Part shown: piece by piece, positions 17,608-25,858 of the stretch
Numbering within the stretch: the stretch's first letter is position 1
How the letters are laid out: the number at the start of each line of letters is the position of its first letter
Source of the DNA: Methylophilus sp.
GTDB lineage: Bacteria; Pseudomonadota; Gammaproteobacteria; Burkholderiales; Methylophilaceae
Length of the DNA stretch: 64,000 bases
Direction: 5' to 3'
NCBI RefSeq assembly: GCF_008015755.1
Contig: NZ_SSGF01000017.1
Span: 23,694-87,693 of the forward strand
Notes under the pieces: generated by a model
The model's input: only the letters and a program-made list of their open reading frames with translations
Databases searched by the model: none
Told to the model about the DNA's origin: nothing
Translations under genes and position numbers: made by a program

Positions 17608-18129
17608 AGCAAGACCTTGGCAAAACTGGCCAATCATTGCGCCAAAAAGCAGCCTCAGTGGAACGGAGTATGCGATTTCACCTCCCTTTCAGAAACTGAA
17701 GTGGATGCCATCCTTGCTGATTTGCCTGTCTCTAAAGTCTGGGGCGTGGGTAGACGGCTTGAGGCAAAATTAAATGAGGTAGGTGTCTTTAGCGCACTGC
17801 GGTTAAAGAAAGCGGATCTAAAGCGAATCCGCGACAAGTTTGGGGTGCTACTGGAGCGTACTGCACGAGAGTTGAGTGGTGAAATTTGGATTGAAATGGA
17901 AGATGAGCTTCCTGAAGCCAAACAAGTCATGAGTTCACGTTCATTCGGCGTACGAGCTTCTACTATGGCAGATCTCAGCCAGGCGGTTGCTTTTCATGCG
18001 GGGATCGCTGCAGAAAGGATGCGGCGTAAAGGATTATATGCGAACGGAGTCTATGTCTTTGCTCAGAATAGCCCGCATGATAAAGCTGAGTATTACTCAG
18101 GTCAGCTTTCAATCGACCAGTTTCATTAA
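17590..18129 (+). pseudogene. umuC: umuC fragment, middle part of a Y-family polymerase
   Basis: The frame contains G-F-G-H-S-K-T-L-A-K-L-A-N-H, then V-W-G-V-G-R-R-L-E-A-K-L and S-R-S-F-G-V-R, all diagnostic of UmuC (compare E. coli T-K-T-L-A-K-L-A-N, V-W-G-I-G-R-R and S-R-S-F-G-E-R). It corresponds roughly to E. coli UmuC residues 125-300. The N-terminal palm part with the catalytic carboxylates and the C-terminal tail are both missing, so it cannot be an active polymerase. Homology stops at S-I-D (about 18117), 13 bp before the left inverted repeat of the mer element. The C-terminal part of a umuC reappears at 25311. Confidence 0.85.
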
Positions 18130-18142
18130 ATTGATCACCTAA

Positions 18143-18457
18143 TTTCTAAATGAAGTGCTCGCCAAAGTCGACTTGGTTGCTCACACTGTTTTTTTAATGA
18201 TGAATATTGTTAACTATTGCCAAATGCTCATACAACTCCTGCCTAAAGTATAAGTTCATTGAATTGTATGAATCATAAAATTGCATTTATATTGCATAGA
18301 TGCGGCACAATTAGAAAAGGCCACAAACTTTACACGGCATTAACCAACTCTGAGGACCAGGTGTGGTAAGTAAGATTTATGGCCTATCTAAATTATAAAG
18401 TAAAGATTACATTGATTTTCCAATGTTACTTTCAGTATTAAATAACAAATATTTCAA
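18143..18457. other. Gene-free left subterminal region of the mer element
   Basis: No gene seen. It holds TTGC-type motifs GTGCTCGCC (18155), TTGCTCACA (18177) and ATGCTCATA (18224), and two TTGCAT copies at 18281 and 18292. These fit transposase-binding repeats. Downstream of merA, no clear terminator was found. Confidence 0.4.
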
Positions 18458-20110
18458 TTACCCTGCACAGCAAGACAACTGTTTAACATCCTTAAAGAAG
18501 GTCAAAGCACATAGCTTCAGTCCTTCCACCATCGTTAGGTATGGGAATAATTCTTGGCTTATGCCTTGTACAGTCATGCGATGACGGATTGCAAGCACCG
18601 CTGTTTGAATCATTTCACTTGCTTCTGCCGCTAATATCTGCACACCAACAATGCGGCCAGTTTCTTGTTCAGCGACGATTTTAATAAATCCCGTGGTTTC
18701 AAAGTTAGCCAGTGCACGTGGCACATTTTCTAGGCCTAATTTGCGGCTTTCAACCTGTAAACCCTGTGCTTGCGCCTGTTGTTCTGTCAGGCCTACAGTC
18801 GCCACCTGTGGGTCGGTAAAAATCACCGCAGGCATAGCCGCAAGATCTAATGTGGCTTCATTCCCTGTCATATTGCGCGCCGCTGTTTTCCCAGAGGCCG
18901 CGGCTACATAGACGTATTGCGGTAATGCGGTGCAGTCACCTGCGGCAAAGATATTCGGTAATGAAGAGCGCATCTGTGCATCGACAATGATTTCACCCTG
19001 TGAGGTCATATTCAATTCAATATTTTCTAAGCCAAGATCTCTCGTATTGGGTGTGCGCCCAGCTGCAACAAGCAGCTGATGGCCTCTTATCGTCTCGTCA
19101 CCCACAGTCAAATGAAACAAATTGTCTTCATGCTTAACATGATTAACAATCGCGTGTGACATGACGACCATCCCTTCAGCAACTAGTGCTTGTTGCAAGC
19201 CGTCTGCAATGTCTGGGTCTTCTTTAGAGAGCAGAGTTGAACGGGCAAGCATGGTTACTTTAGCGCCTAGTCGTAAAAATGCCTGTGCAATCTCAACCGC
19301 CACTACGGATGCCCCCAACACAATCAGATGTTGAGGTATTTCTGTGGCGATAAGTGCCGTGGTAGACGTCCAGTAAGGCTTATCCGCTAAGCCAGCAATT
19401 GGAGGTAACGCTGGGCTACGCCCTGTGGCGATTAGAAAGCGATCTGCTGTCATTATTTGCTTAGCGCCGTCTTCTTTTGTAACAATGACAGTATTGGCGT
19501 CTTTGAAACGTGCACGTCCTTTGACCAGATTAATCTCGGGATTACTCTCAAGAATAGATTCATACTTCTCATGACGCAGTGCATCAACCCTTGCCTGTTG
19601 CTGTGTGACCAGTTTTTCACGGTCAATGCCAGGTGTGTGTGTTTCAATGCCAGAGAACGGATGATGTGCTTGTTGGTGCGCCATTTGTGCAGCACGAATC
19701 ATGATTTTGGAGGGTACACAGCCTACATTGACGCAAGTACCCCCAATCGTGCCAGCTTCAATCATGGTGACTTGAGCGCCCAGATCTTTTGCTTCCAGTG
19801 CTGCTGCAAATGCGGCGGATCCACTACCGATGATGACGATATTGAGTGGCTTATTATGTGATTTTACTGTTACTGGTAAAGCTGGTGATTGCGTGTCATC
19901 CAATTGAGCACTATAGCCAGTAGCTTGGACGGTTTTGATCAATGTTTCAATATTAAGATCCGTTTCAGGTTTTACTGTTATTTGTGCTAATTTTTCAGCA
20001 TAAGATACTGAGACTTTATCCACCCCTGCTACTTTTGTTAAAGCGGCTTCAAGGGTACCTGCACAGTGATCACAGGTCATTCCACTAATGTTGAGATTGA
20101 TTGTATTCAT
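18458..20110 (-). CDS. merA: Mercuric reductase MerA (550 aa)
   Basis: Flavoprotein disulfide reductase that reduces Hg(II) to volatile Hg(0) with NADPH in the cytoplasm. An N-terminal heavy-metal-associated domain carries G-M-T-C-D-H-C (Cys13, Cys16). The FAD-binding G-S-G-S-A-A follows, then the redox-active C-V-N-V-G-C-V-P-S-K (Cys126/Cys131), an NADPH-binding G-A-S-V-V-A-V-E segment and the C-terminal vicinal pair C-C-A-G (Cys547/548) that delivers Hg(II). All catalytic cysteines are present and the length is normal. It starts one base after the merP stop. Confidence 0.96.
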   Translation of the reverse strand: MNTINLNISGMTCDHCAGTLEAALTKVAGVDKVSVSYAEKLAQITVKPETDLNIETLIKTVQATGYSAQLDDTQSPALPVTVKSHNKPLNIVIIGSGSAAFAAALEAKDLGAQVTMIEAGTIGGTCVNVGCVPSKIMIRAAQMAHQQAHHPFSGIETHTPGIDREKLVTQQQARVDALRHEKYESILESNPEINLVKGRARFKDANTVIVTKEDGAKQIMTADRFLIATGRSPALPPIAGLADKPYWTSTTALIATEIPQHLIVLGASVVAVEIAQAFLRLGAKVTMLARSTLLSKEDPDIADGLQQALVAEGMVVMSHAIVNHVKHEDNLFHLTVGDETIRGHQLLVAAGRTPNTRDLGLENIELNMTSQGEIIVDAQMRSSLPNIFAAGDCTALPQYVYVAAASGKTAARNMTGNEATLDLAAMPAVIFTDPQVATVGLTEQQAQAQGLQVESRKLGLENVPRALANFETTGFIKIVAEQETGRIVGVQILAAEASEMIQTAVLAIRHRMTVQGISQELFPYLTMVEGLKLCALTFFKDVKQLSCCAG

Positions 20111-20111
20111 A

Positions 20112-20420
20112 TTAAGGCGTCTTTTTTAATGATGTGTTTTTTATTTTAGAGGGGTAACCAGCATTCGCTGTGGCATCGGTAAGCTTTTGCAAGGTAGTTT
20201 GGGTATCATCGAAGCGAACAACTGCTTGCTTATGTTTAAAGTCGGTTGTGACCTGTTGCACACCCTTCACTTTACTAAGCGCTTTCTTGACAGTGATAGG
20301 GCAGGAAGAACATGTCATGCCAGCAACCTCAAGCGTCACGTTCTGAATTGCCGCATATGCAAAGATTGAAGTGCTCAACGCGGTCACAAATGAGGTAGTT
20401 AAAATAATGGATTTCAACAT
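20112..20420 (-). CDS. merP: Periplasmic mercury-binding protein MerP (102 aa)
   Basis: Small exported protein that captures Hg(II) and passes it to MerT. Signal peptide M-L-K-S-I-I-L-T-T-S-F-V-T-A-L-S ... A-Y-A, then one heavy-metal-associated fold with G-M-T-C-S-S-C. The start is placed at ATG 20420 because a longer frame would add 17 residues that spoil the signal peptide and overlap merT. A little longer than classical MerP at its C-terminus (K-N-T-S-L-K-K-T-P). Confidence 0.93.
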   Translation of the reverse strand: MLKSIILTTSFVTALSTSIFAYAAIQNVTLEVAGMTCSSCPITVKKALSKVKGVQQVTTDFKHKQAVVRFDDTQTTLQKLTDATANAGYPSKIKNTSLKKTP

Positions 20421-20430
20421 GGACAATTTC

Positions 20431-20787
20431 CTATTCAAGTAAAGTAACAAAGTAAGGGTAAAGTAAAGCAATCAACACCAGCGCTGACACTACCAAGAAC
20501 ATTACTCGATAGTTTCTATTGGTCTGTGGTTTAGCACACAATGTATTCGGTACACATGCATTTGCAGGTTTAGCTGAGTAGATTTTGCGATAGGCCAAAG
20601 CCATGCAGATCAAAGCAATGCCGATGAAAATGGGTCTATAGGGTTCAAGCATCGTCAGATTCGATATCCAAGCGCCGCCAACACCTAAGCTGATTAAAAT
20701 CAGCGGTCCTAAACAACAAGCGGAAGCTGCAATCGCGGCTATTGCACCGCCAATGAGCGTGGTATTCGCTAGTTTATCTTGTGCCAT
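20431..20787 (-). CDS. merT: Mercuric ion transporter MerT (118 aa)
   Basis: Inner-membrane protein importing Hg(II) toward MerA. Three hydrophobic segments; the first carries the vicinal cysteine pair in A-S-A-C-C-L-G-P-L, and the loop between helices 2 and 3 carries another pair (N-A-C-V-P-N-T-L-C). First gene of the merTPA operon, ATG 20787 preceded by GGAGA. Stop is 10 bp before merP. Confidence 0.94.
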   Translation of the reverse strand: MAQDKLANTTLIGGAIAAIAASACCLGPLILISLGVGGAWISNLTMLEPYRPIFIGIALICMALAYRKIYSAKPANACVPNTLCAKPQTNRNYRVMFLVVSALVLIALLYPYFVTLLE

Positions 20788-20816
20788 AAAATCTCCATCT
20801 ATAGAGTTAAAAGCGT

Positions 20817-20848
20817 ACTATAAAGGCTGTACTATAGTACGATGTCAA
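20817..20848 (-). promoter_or_regulatory. mer promoter/operator between merT and merR
   Basis: On the minus strand TTGACA (20848-20843) and TATAGT (20822-20817) are separated by 20 bp, the over-long spacer typical of MerR-controlled promoters. Within the spacer lies the perfect dyad GTACTATAGTAC (20829-20840), where a MerR dimer would bind and untwist the DNA when Hg(II) is present. The same site would repress merR. Confidence 0.85.
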
Positions 20849-20878
20849 TCTGTTTTAAAATTTATTCAAGGTGATGTG

Positions 20879-21277
20879 ATGCAATCAAAACTAACCATCG
20901 GCAAAGTGGCCAAAGCGGCTTCTGTCAATATTGAAACGATCAGGTTTTATCAACGTAAAGGTTTGATAGCCGAGCCTGCTAAAGCCTTAGGTGGCTTTCG
21001 TTATTACTCAGAAAAGTGCATTGAGGAGATACACTTTATTAAACGCGCCCAGGCGATAGGGTTCACGCTTGAGGATATTAAAGAGTTATTAGCCATGGAA
21101 GCTTGTGATGCTTGCCAGCAAACGCATGATGCTTCATTGATAAAATTAAATATGGTGAATGCCAGAATCGCTGAACTTGAACGTATCCGCGAAACGCTTC
21201 GAGAACTGATTGGAAAATGCGAAAAAGAGAATTACGAAACAGCATGTCCAATCATTGATTCTCTGCACAAGCACTAA
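20879..21277 (+). CDS. merR: Mercury-responsive regulator MerR (132 aa)
   Basis: MerR-family activator/repressor. The N-terminal winged helix (L-T-I-G-K-V-A-K-A-A-S-V-N-I-E-T-I-R-F-Y) is followed by R-K-G-L-I, a long dimer helix and cysteines in the three positions used for Hg(II): E-A-C-D-A-C, I-G-K-C-E-K and T-A-C-P-I-I. Divergent from merTPA across the dyad operator. ATG 20879 chosen; a longer frame starting at 20753 would overlap merT. No merD or merE is present. Confidence 0.94.
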   Translation: MQSKLTIGKVAKAASVNIETIRFYQRKGLIAEPAKALGGFRYYSEKCIEEIHFIKRAQAIGFTLEDIKELLAMEACDACQQTHDASLIKLNMVNARIAELERIRETLRELIGKCEKENYETACPIIDSLHKH

Positions 21278-21386
21278 ATAGTTAGCTACATTAATTGGCT
21301 GATCGTATATCAATATAACCATATACTTCAAGCGATGCACATTGAATATCGTAGACCCTTAGAGCAACAACAATATTGATCTTAGT

Positions 21387-22202
21387 TTATAGGAGATCAA
21401 GCGAGAACAACTGCTCTCCGGAAATGGAATTTATCAACTCGTTAGGAAGGATTGGCCAAGTCCCGATAGTTTCAATGTATCCGAAGCCATAAGGTGGTCG
21501 TTCCAACATGTCAAGCCTAAGGTGTTGAAGCGTATGAATTGCATCTGTGTAGTATGTTAGATGCAATTCCAGCGAGAAATAGTGGCTAAAAAAATGATCT
21601 AATTGCTTGTCAGCTATCGATTCGAGTATTTCTCGAAACCGCCAATTATGGGAGGGCTCAGTCTGCAAGTACAACAGCCAGACCAAAGCCATGGCCGACA
21701 GATTGTCCATTCTCCTCAATGACAGCATCAAACAGCGATCAAAGATTTGTTCCCGACCATATTTTTCGATCAACTTGGTAATTTCTACAACAGAGTCAGG
21801 ATTAATTCTAACTAGGCCATAAGCTTGTAGAAGTTGATCTACACGCCTTTGAACAAGACTAGGTGTGGATGTTTGCTCCTGTAGAATAGCCCAAAATTCA
21901 GCTTGGTATAGTGCCTGTGTACCATGAAATAAAGGGAACTGATCAACGGCTGTAACCAGCGAATTCATATCGCGCCAGCGCGGATCTTGCCCTGCAGGTT
22001 TTCGGGCGACTTTGCGTATCCATTCAAACATTCTTGGCCTGTGGTCAATCGAACGAGAAGGCATGCCATTATCCGTCCAAGCAAACTCATAATCTAAAAC
22101 ATAATCTGACCAATTGCAGCGCCGTTTAATTTCTCGATACCAAGCCCACACTCTGGCTTTTTCTGCCCAATGTGTCCTTTGTCCTCCGCGCTTCTTTTTC
22201 AT
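21387..22202 (-). CDS. Unknown protein inside the mer element (271 aa)
   Basis: Family not recognised. The N-terminus is strongly basic (M-K-K-K-R-G-G-Q-R-T-H-W-A-E-K-A-R), followed by Trp-rich helices (V-W-A-W-Y-R-E-I-K-R-R) that could contact DNA, and a C-terminal helical region. A GTG at 22229 is an alternative start that adds nine residues and has a TAGGAT site. It lies in divergent orientation to the 79-residue gene at 22295, between merR and istA. Could be an accessory factor of the element (target choice or regulation); that is conjecture from position. Confidence 0.5.
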   Translation of the reverse strand: MKKKRGGQRTHWAEKARVWAWYREIKRRCNWSDYVLDYEFAWTDNGMPSRSIDHRPRMFEWIRKVARKPAGQDPRWRDMNSLVTAVDQFPLFHGTQALYQAEFWAILQEQTSTPSLVQRRVDQLLQAYGLVRINPDSVVEITKLIEKYGREQIFDRCLMLSLRRMDNLSAMALVWLLYLQTEPSHNWRFREILESIADKQLDHFFSHYFSLELHLTYYTDAIHTLQHLRLDMLERPPYGFGYIETIGTWPILPNELINSISGEQLFSLDLL

Positions 22203-22294
22203 GGTGTCACTTGAATAGGGGTTCAGCACATCCTAGAACATTTATGTAAATGCAGTCAAGATTAGCCCTAATTAACTTAATTCAAGGTTCAGCT

Positions 22295-22534
22295 ATGACC
22301 CACAACCCTCTGGCCGATTTGTCGAAGCAGCTAATATTAAGGTTTGGCCCGACTATGGGTGGTCAAGATCTCTATGCGGCACTAGGGTTCAAAACTTACG
22401 CTGCTTTTCACCGCAGTCAGCAGAGACAAGCATTAGGTGTACACGTTTTTAAATTGCCAGGACGAAGAGGTTGGTTTGCGTTAACCGTTGATATTGCAAC
22501 ATGGCTCATGAAGCAATCGAACATTCAAAGCTAA
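22295..22534 (+). CDS. Small putative DNA-binding protein inside the mer element (79 aa)
   Basis: ATG 22295 follows AAGG with seven-base spacing. The sequence L-I-L-R-F-G-P-T-M-G-G-Q-D-L-Y-A-A-L-G-F-K-T-Y-A-A-F (in pieces) reads like a helix-turn-helix that selects a partner sequence, with a beta-rich C-terminus (V-F-K-L-P-G-R-R-G-W-F-A-L) typical of small excisionase-like or phage regulatory proteins. No family assigned. Divergent from the unknown gene at 21387-22202, which it might regulate. A strong hairpin follows it. Confidence 0.45.
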   Translation: MTHNPLADLSKQLILRFGPTMGGQDLYAALGFKTYAAFHRSQQRQALGVHVFKLPGRRGWFALTVDIATWLMKQSNIQS

Positions 22535-22615
22535 ACAATGGGATTCGATGAAATGATGAAAGGAAAACACATGGGACCTTAGTTGCAATCGATTGCGAGA
22601 TTCCACAAAGCGCAA

Positions 22616-22645
22616 AAGGCTTGGGTTATGTATGACCCAAGCCTT
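22616..22645 (+). terminator. Hairpin terminator after the small gene
   Basis: AAGGCTTGGGT and ACCCAAGCCTT form a perfect 11-bp stem around an 8-base loop, 82 bp downstream of the stop codon. It would insulate istA from upstream transcription; the short T-run makes strength uncertain. Confidence 0.6.
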
Positions 22646-22806
22646 CTGACAAAACATCAAGATCGCACCCTTGAGATTTGAATTGTCTACTCTCCTGTAT
22701 CGGCTGTCAAGGTCGACGTCTCGCTTTGTCCATTACCAGAATTTAACCATTCAATTATTTAGCCTGCCTTACTATGCTTGCAGGCGGTTTTTACAGGAGT
22801 TTATTC

Positions 22807-24363
22807 ATGGCAATACCTATATTCAAACGTAGAGAAATCGTGCGTTTATTATGCGCGGGTGGAGATTTGTCTAACCGCCAGATCGCTAATTTGGTTGGCG
22901 TTGCATCGGGCTCTATCAATAAGATCGCATCACAGTTACCAACACTGGGTGTAACTTGGGAGCAACTTAAAGCATTTGGAGATGATGCATTTCTTGCAGC
23001 TTTTATCAAAAAGCCAGAACTTGCAGCATCCAATCGTTCGCATCCAGATTGCCTGCTTTGGCATAGAGAAATGGAGCGTGACAAAGATGTGACTCTACGT
23101 TTACTCTGGGAGGAGTGGCATATAGAGCATATAGATGGCGTTTCATACACACAAGCAACACGCATATATAAAAATTGGTTAAAGAAGCAGCGTGTAAGTA
23201 TGCGCAAGATTCATCATCCTGGCGAAACCATATTTGTTGATTTTGCTGGGCGCAGGCTGCCAATCTATAACCGTGACGATAATAGTGTACGGTATGCCCA
23301 GGTATTCGTGGCGACATTGGGCGCATCAAGTTATTCATTTTGCATTGCTGTTTGGTCGCAGGCGATACCGGACTGGATATTCTGTAATGTCAAGATGCTA
23401 GAATATTTCGGTGGTGTTCCACGTATCATTACTCCAGACAATCTCAAGTCTGCAGTGTCGAAAGTCACTCGAAATGGTCCGCATATTAATCCAACTTATG
23501 CAGAGTTTGCAGAGTATTACGACACTGCCATCGTGCCAGCACGGGTACGCAAGCCAAATGACAAAGGTTTAGTTGAAGTAGCTGTGCTCATAATCCAACG
23601 CTGGATTCTTGCAGCATTGCGTCACCGCCAGTTCTATTCTCTGGAAGAAGCGAATGCGGAAATTCTGCATCTATTGGATATTTTTAATAGCAAAGAAATG
23701 AAAGCCTACAAGGCGTCACGCCGCCAACGTTATGAGATGCTGGATCAATTAGCTTTAAAACCCCTACCAGATCAGGCCTACGAATATGCCGCTTGGCGGC
23801 TCAAGGTGCGTGTTGGAGACAATTACCATGTACAGCATGAAGGGCACTATTACTCGCTGCCCTATGCTATAGCGCATGCATTCGTCGATATCCGTACAGG
23901 GCCTAAAACTATCGAGATAATACACAATGGTATGCGGGTAGCTACGCACATTTTATCCAATATTATAGGTGGATATACAACTAACCCAGCGCATCTGTCA
24001 CCAAACCACTTGCAGTATGCCGAGGGCAGCCCCGATCAATTGTTGCAATGGGCAATGGCTGTCGGTGCGGCCACAGAAAAAGTATTCCAGCATCATTTGC
24101 TGGAGAATCGTCATTTAGCAAATGGGATCCGGGCTGCGTGTGCAATCCAGAAGCTGGGACGGCAATATGGAGCGCACCGGCTGGAAGAAGTCTGTGAGTA
24201 CGCGGTGAGTATCCATTCTATGACTCATACCAGCATTCTTTCAATATTTCGTAGTAAGGCAGATAAACGACCTAGACCGGATGCAGAAGCCGAACCTTTG
24301 GTAAGTCACGCCAATGTGCGTGGCAGTAAATACTACAAACAAATAACTGGAGAAGAAGAATGA
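22807..24363 (+). CDS. istA: IS21-family transposase IstA (518 aa)
   Basis: DDE transposase of the IS21 group. N-terminal helix-turn-helix (F-K-R-R-E-I-V-R-L-L-C and N-R-Q-I-A-N-L-V-G-V), then the catalytic core: F-V-D-F-A-G-R (first Asp), I-T-P-D-N-L-K (second Asp) and K-G-L-V-E-V-A-V (Glu). The C-terminal part resembles the Mu-type beta-barrel region. ATG 22807 has AGGAG upstream; the longer frame from 22774 lacks a ribosome site. It ends in ATGA overlapping istB, the usual IS21 arrangement. Complete and apparently functional. Confidence 0.92.
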   Translation: MAIPIFKRREIVRLLCAGGDLSNRQIANLVGVASGSINKIASQLPTLGVTWEQLKAFGDDAFLAAFIKKPELAASNRSHPDCLLWHREMERDKDVTLRLLWEEWHIEHIDGVSYTQATRIYKNWLKKQRVSMRKIHHPGETIFVDFAGRRLPIYNRDDNSVRYAQVFVATLGASSYSFCIAVWSQAIPDWIFCNVKMLEYFGGVPRIITPDNLKSAVSKVTRNGPHINPTYAEFAEYYDTAIVPARVRKPNDKGLVEVAVLIIQRWILAALRHRQFYSLEEANAEILHLLDIFNSKEMKAYKASRRQRYEMLDQLALKPLPDQAYEYAAWRLKVRVGDNYHVQHEGHYYSLPYAIAHAFVDIRTGPKTIEIIHNGMRVATHILSNIIGGYTTNPAHLSPNHLQYAEGSPDQLLQWAMAVGAATEKVFQHHLLENRHLANGIRAACAIQKLGRQYGAHRLEEVCEYAVSIHSMTHTSILSIFRSKADKRPRPDAEAEPLVSHANVRGSKYYKQITGEEE

Positions 24364-25103
24364 TGATGCAACAAACCATCTCTAAACTGAGAGAGCTAAA
24401 ACTCCTTGGCATGGCCGATGCTCTGCAGGCTAATGTTGGACAACCAGCATTTCGTGGCCTGTCATTTGAAGAGCAGTTTGGTATTCTGGTTGACAGTGAA
24501 GTGTCATCGCGTGATAGTCGCCGTCTCAACCGTCTGCTCAAAATGGCCAGACTACGCTACCCCTCAGCTTGTCTGGAGGATGTGGATTTCAGGCAGTCTC
24601 GTGGCCTGGAAAAACCGTTATTTGCTTTACTGGCGGTTTGCGACTGGGTGCGTCAACCAAAGCATATCGTTTTTACTGGGGCGACTGGAACAGGTAAGAG
24701 CTGGGTGGCCTGTGCACTTGGAGTTCAAGCATGTCGCCTTGGATTGTCTGTTATTTATAGATCTTCCAGCCAGATCGCTGAAGAAATCTCAACTGCAGCT
24801 GCAGATGGTTCGTTACCGCAATTAAAAGGTAGGCTGATCAAAGCTGCAGTACTAATTATTGATGATTTGGGACTGATGCCATTTGATTCTTTGGTGGCTA
24901 GAACCTTGCTGGATGTTGTCGATGAGCGTGATCGATTGCGTGTTGGTGCACTGGTTCTTACTAGCCAGTATCCCATTGATCACTGGCATGCATTTCTGGG
25001 GGATCCTACGATTGCCGATGCCATTCTGGATCGCATGGTGCATGCTGCTTATTATATCGATTTGAAGGGAGGCTCCTTACGTAAAGGTAGGTCAAAAGAA
25101 TAA
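24360..25103 (+). CDS. istB: IS21-family helper ATPase IstB (247 aa)
   Basis: AAA+ ATPase that forms a filament on target DNA and activates IstA, related to DnaC. Walker A G-A-T-G-T-G-K-S (residues 107-114), Walker B V-L-I-I-D-D-L-G-L and the IstB N-terminal helix (L-R-E-L-K-L-L-G-M-A-D-A-L) are all present. Overlaps istA by four bases. Length and C-terminus (Y-Y-I-D-L-K-G-G-S-L-R-K) are standard for the family. Confidence 0.93.
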   Translation: MMMQQTISKLRELKLLGMADALQANVGQPAFRGLSFEEQFGILVDSEVSSRDSRRLNRLLKMARLRYPSACLEDVDFRQSRGLEKPLFALLAVCDWVRQPKHIVFTGATGTGKSWVACALGVQACRLGLSVIYRSSSQIAEEISTAAADGSLPQLKGRLIKAAVLIIDDLGLMPFDSLVARTLLDVVDERDRLRVGALVLTSQYPIDHWHAFLGDPTIADAILDRMVHAAYYIDLKGGSLRKGRSKE

Positions 25104-25154
25104 TTAGGGTATGGTAGTGGTACCAAATCCATCTTGTTGCCACTACCAAAAAAT

Positions 25155-25301
25155 TGTAATTAGGGGATTGCTCATGCAACTAGTGCGCATTTCATTGCAA
25201 ACGCTGGACACTGCTATGCAATTCCCGAATATAGGCTTTGCAATTGCTGGTCAGAACGTCATGCAACTTCTGAGTAGTGTGGGATGCATTTAGGTGAGCA
25301 A
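25155..25301. repeat. Array of TGCAA repeats at about 22-bp spacing, right end of the mer element
   Basis: Exact TGCAA occurs at 25175, 25196, 25217, 25239 and 25262 (intervals 21, 21, 22, 23), with degenerate copies TGTAA at 25155 and TGCAT at 25285. Together with the terminal TTAGGTGAGCAA this places binding sites on one face of the helix every two turns, as at the ends of IS21 and Tn7-like elements. A 60-codon open frame crosses the array but has no ribosome site and is judged fortuitous. Confidence 0.6.
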
Positions 25302-25310
25302 TGAAGATGA

Positions 25311-25664
25311 AATTTTGCGTCAATAGATTTCCCAGCACCCACGAATTCGACAACCAAGATCACTAAAACTGCTCTATGGCTTTTAAAGAAGTTATATCGA
25401 CCAGGTGTGTATTATCAAAAGTGTGGGGTGATGCTACTAGAGACCTTATCTAGAGGTGGTTTGCAGAGCGATATGTTTGGCTTTAGTAAAAGTGATTCAA
25501 AATCCGAATCATTAATGGATGTGATGGACAGGATCAAACATAAATATCCAAACAATCCTGTTAAGTCGGCTGCTGAAGGCAATATTCAAGAGTGGAGGAT
25601 GCAACGAAATTATCTCAGTCCCAATTACACTGGCGACTGGTCCCAGTTACTACAAATAAAATAG
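25311..25664 (+). pseudogene. umuC: umuC fragment, C-terminal part
   Basis: The frame from 25311 reads N-F-A-S-I-D-F-P-A-P-T-N-S-T-T-K-I-T-K, then Y-Y-Q-K-C-G-V-M-L and W-R-M-Q-R-N-Y-L-S-P-N-Y-T, matching the last 115 residues or so of UmuC (E. coli Y-Q-K-A-G-V-M-L and Q-M-K-R-A-M-L-S-P-R-Y-T). A TGA at 25308 precedes it, and it lies 10 bp outside the right inverted repeat. It begins where the first fragment ends, but a short S-I-D overlap shows different codons, so the two may derive from two related umuC genes. Confidence 0.85.
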
Positions 25665-25858
25665 TTTTTCTTGGATAATGTAAAACGCACACCCTGATTT
25701 GGAAGCCCTATAAAGAGGCGAATATCTTCTCGAAAACCATGTACTATTCGTGGGCATCAATTATTGATGGAACAACGACACCTCGGTTATGTACTGTTTA
25801 TGGTCGATTGTTTATAATCAACTGGGCATTGTGTATCAAAGAATTTTTTGGAAGCCGT

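Larger units (their letters stand above)
18131..25301. mobile_element. Candidate 7.2-kb mer transposon with IS21-type transposition genes
   Basis: TTGATCACCTAA at 18131-18142 and TTAGGTGAGCAA at 25290-25301 are inverted repeats matching at 11 of 12 positions. Inside each end lie further inward-facing TTGC-type motifs: left at 18155, 18177 and 18224 (top strand); right, exact TTGCA on the bottom strand starting at 25266, 25243, 25221, 25200 and 25179, spaced 21-23 bp. Such multi-site ends are known for IS21 and Tn7-like transposases. Between them are merA-P-T-R, two unknown genes and istAB. Fragments of umuC abut both ends. No target duplication is visible, so the exact terminal bases are uncertain. 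Confidence 0.55.

Noticed and set aside
25111..25293. 60-codon frame across the TGCAA array
   Set aside because: The Met-Gln and Leu-Gln codons at seven-residue spacing simply reflect the DNA repeats; no ribosome site.
18110..25330. Target-site duplication of the mer element
   Set aside because: No identical 4-9 bp direct repeat could be found at the two inverted-repeat ends, so none is claimed.
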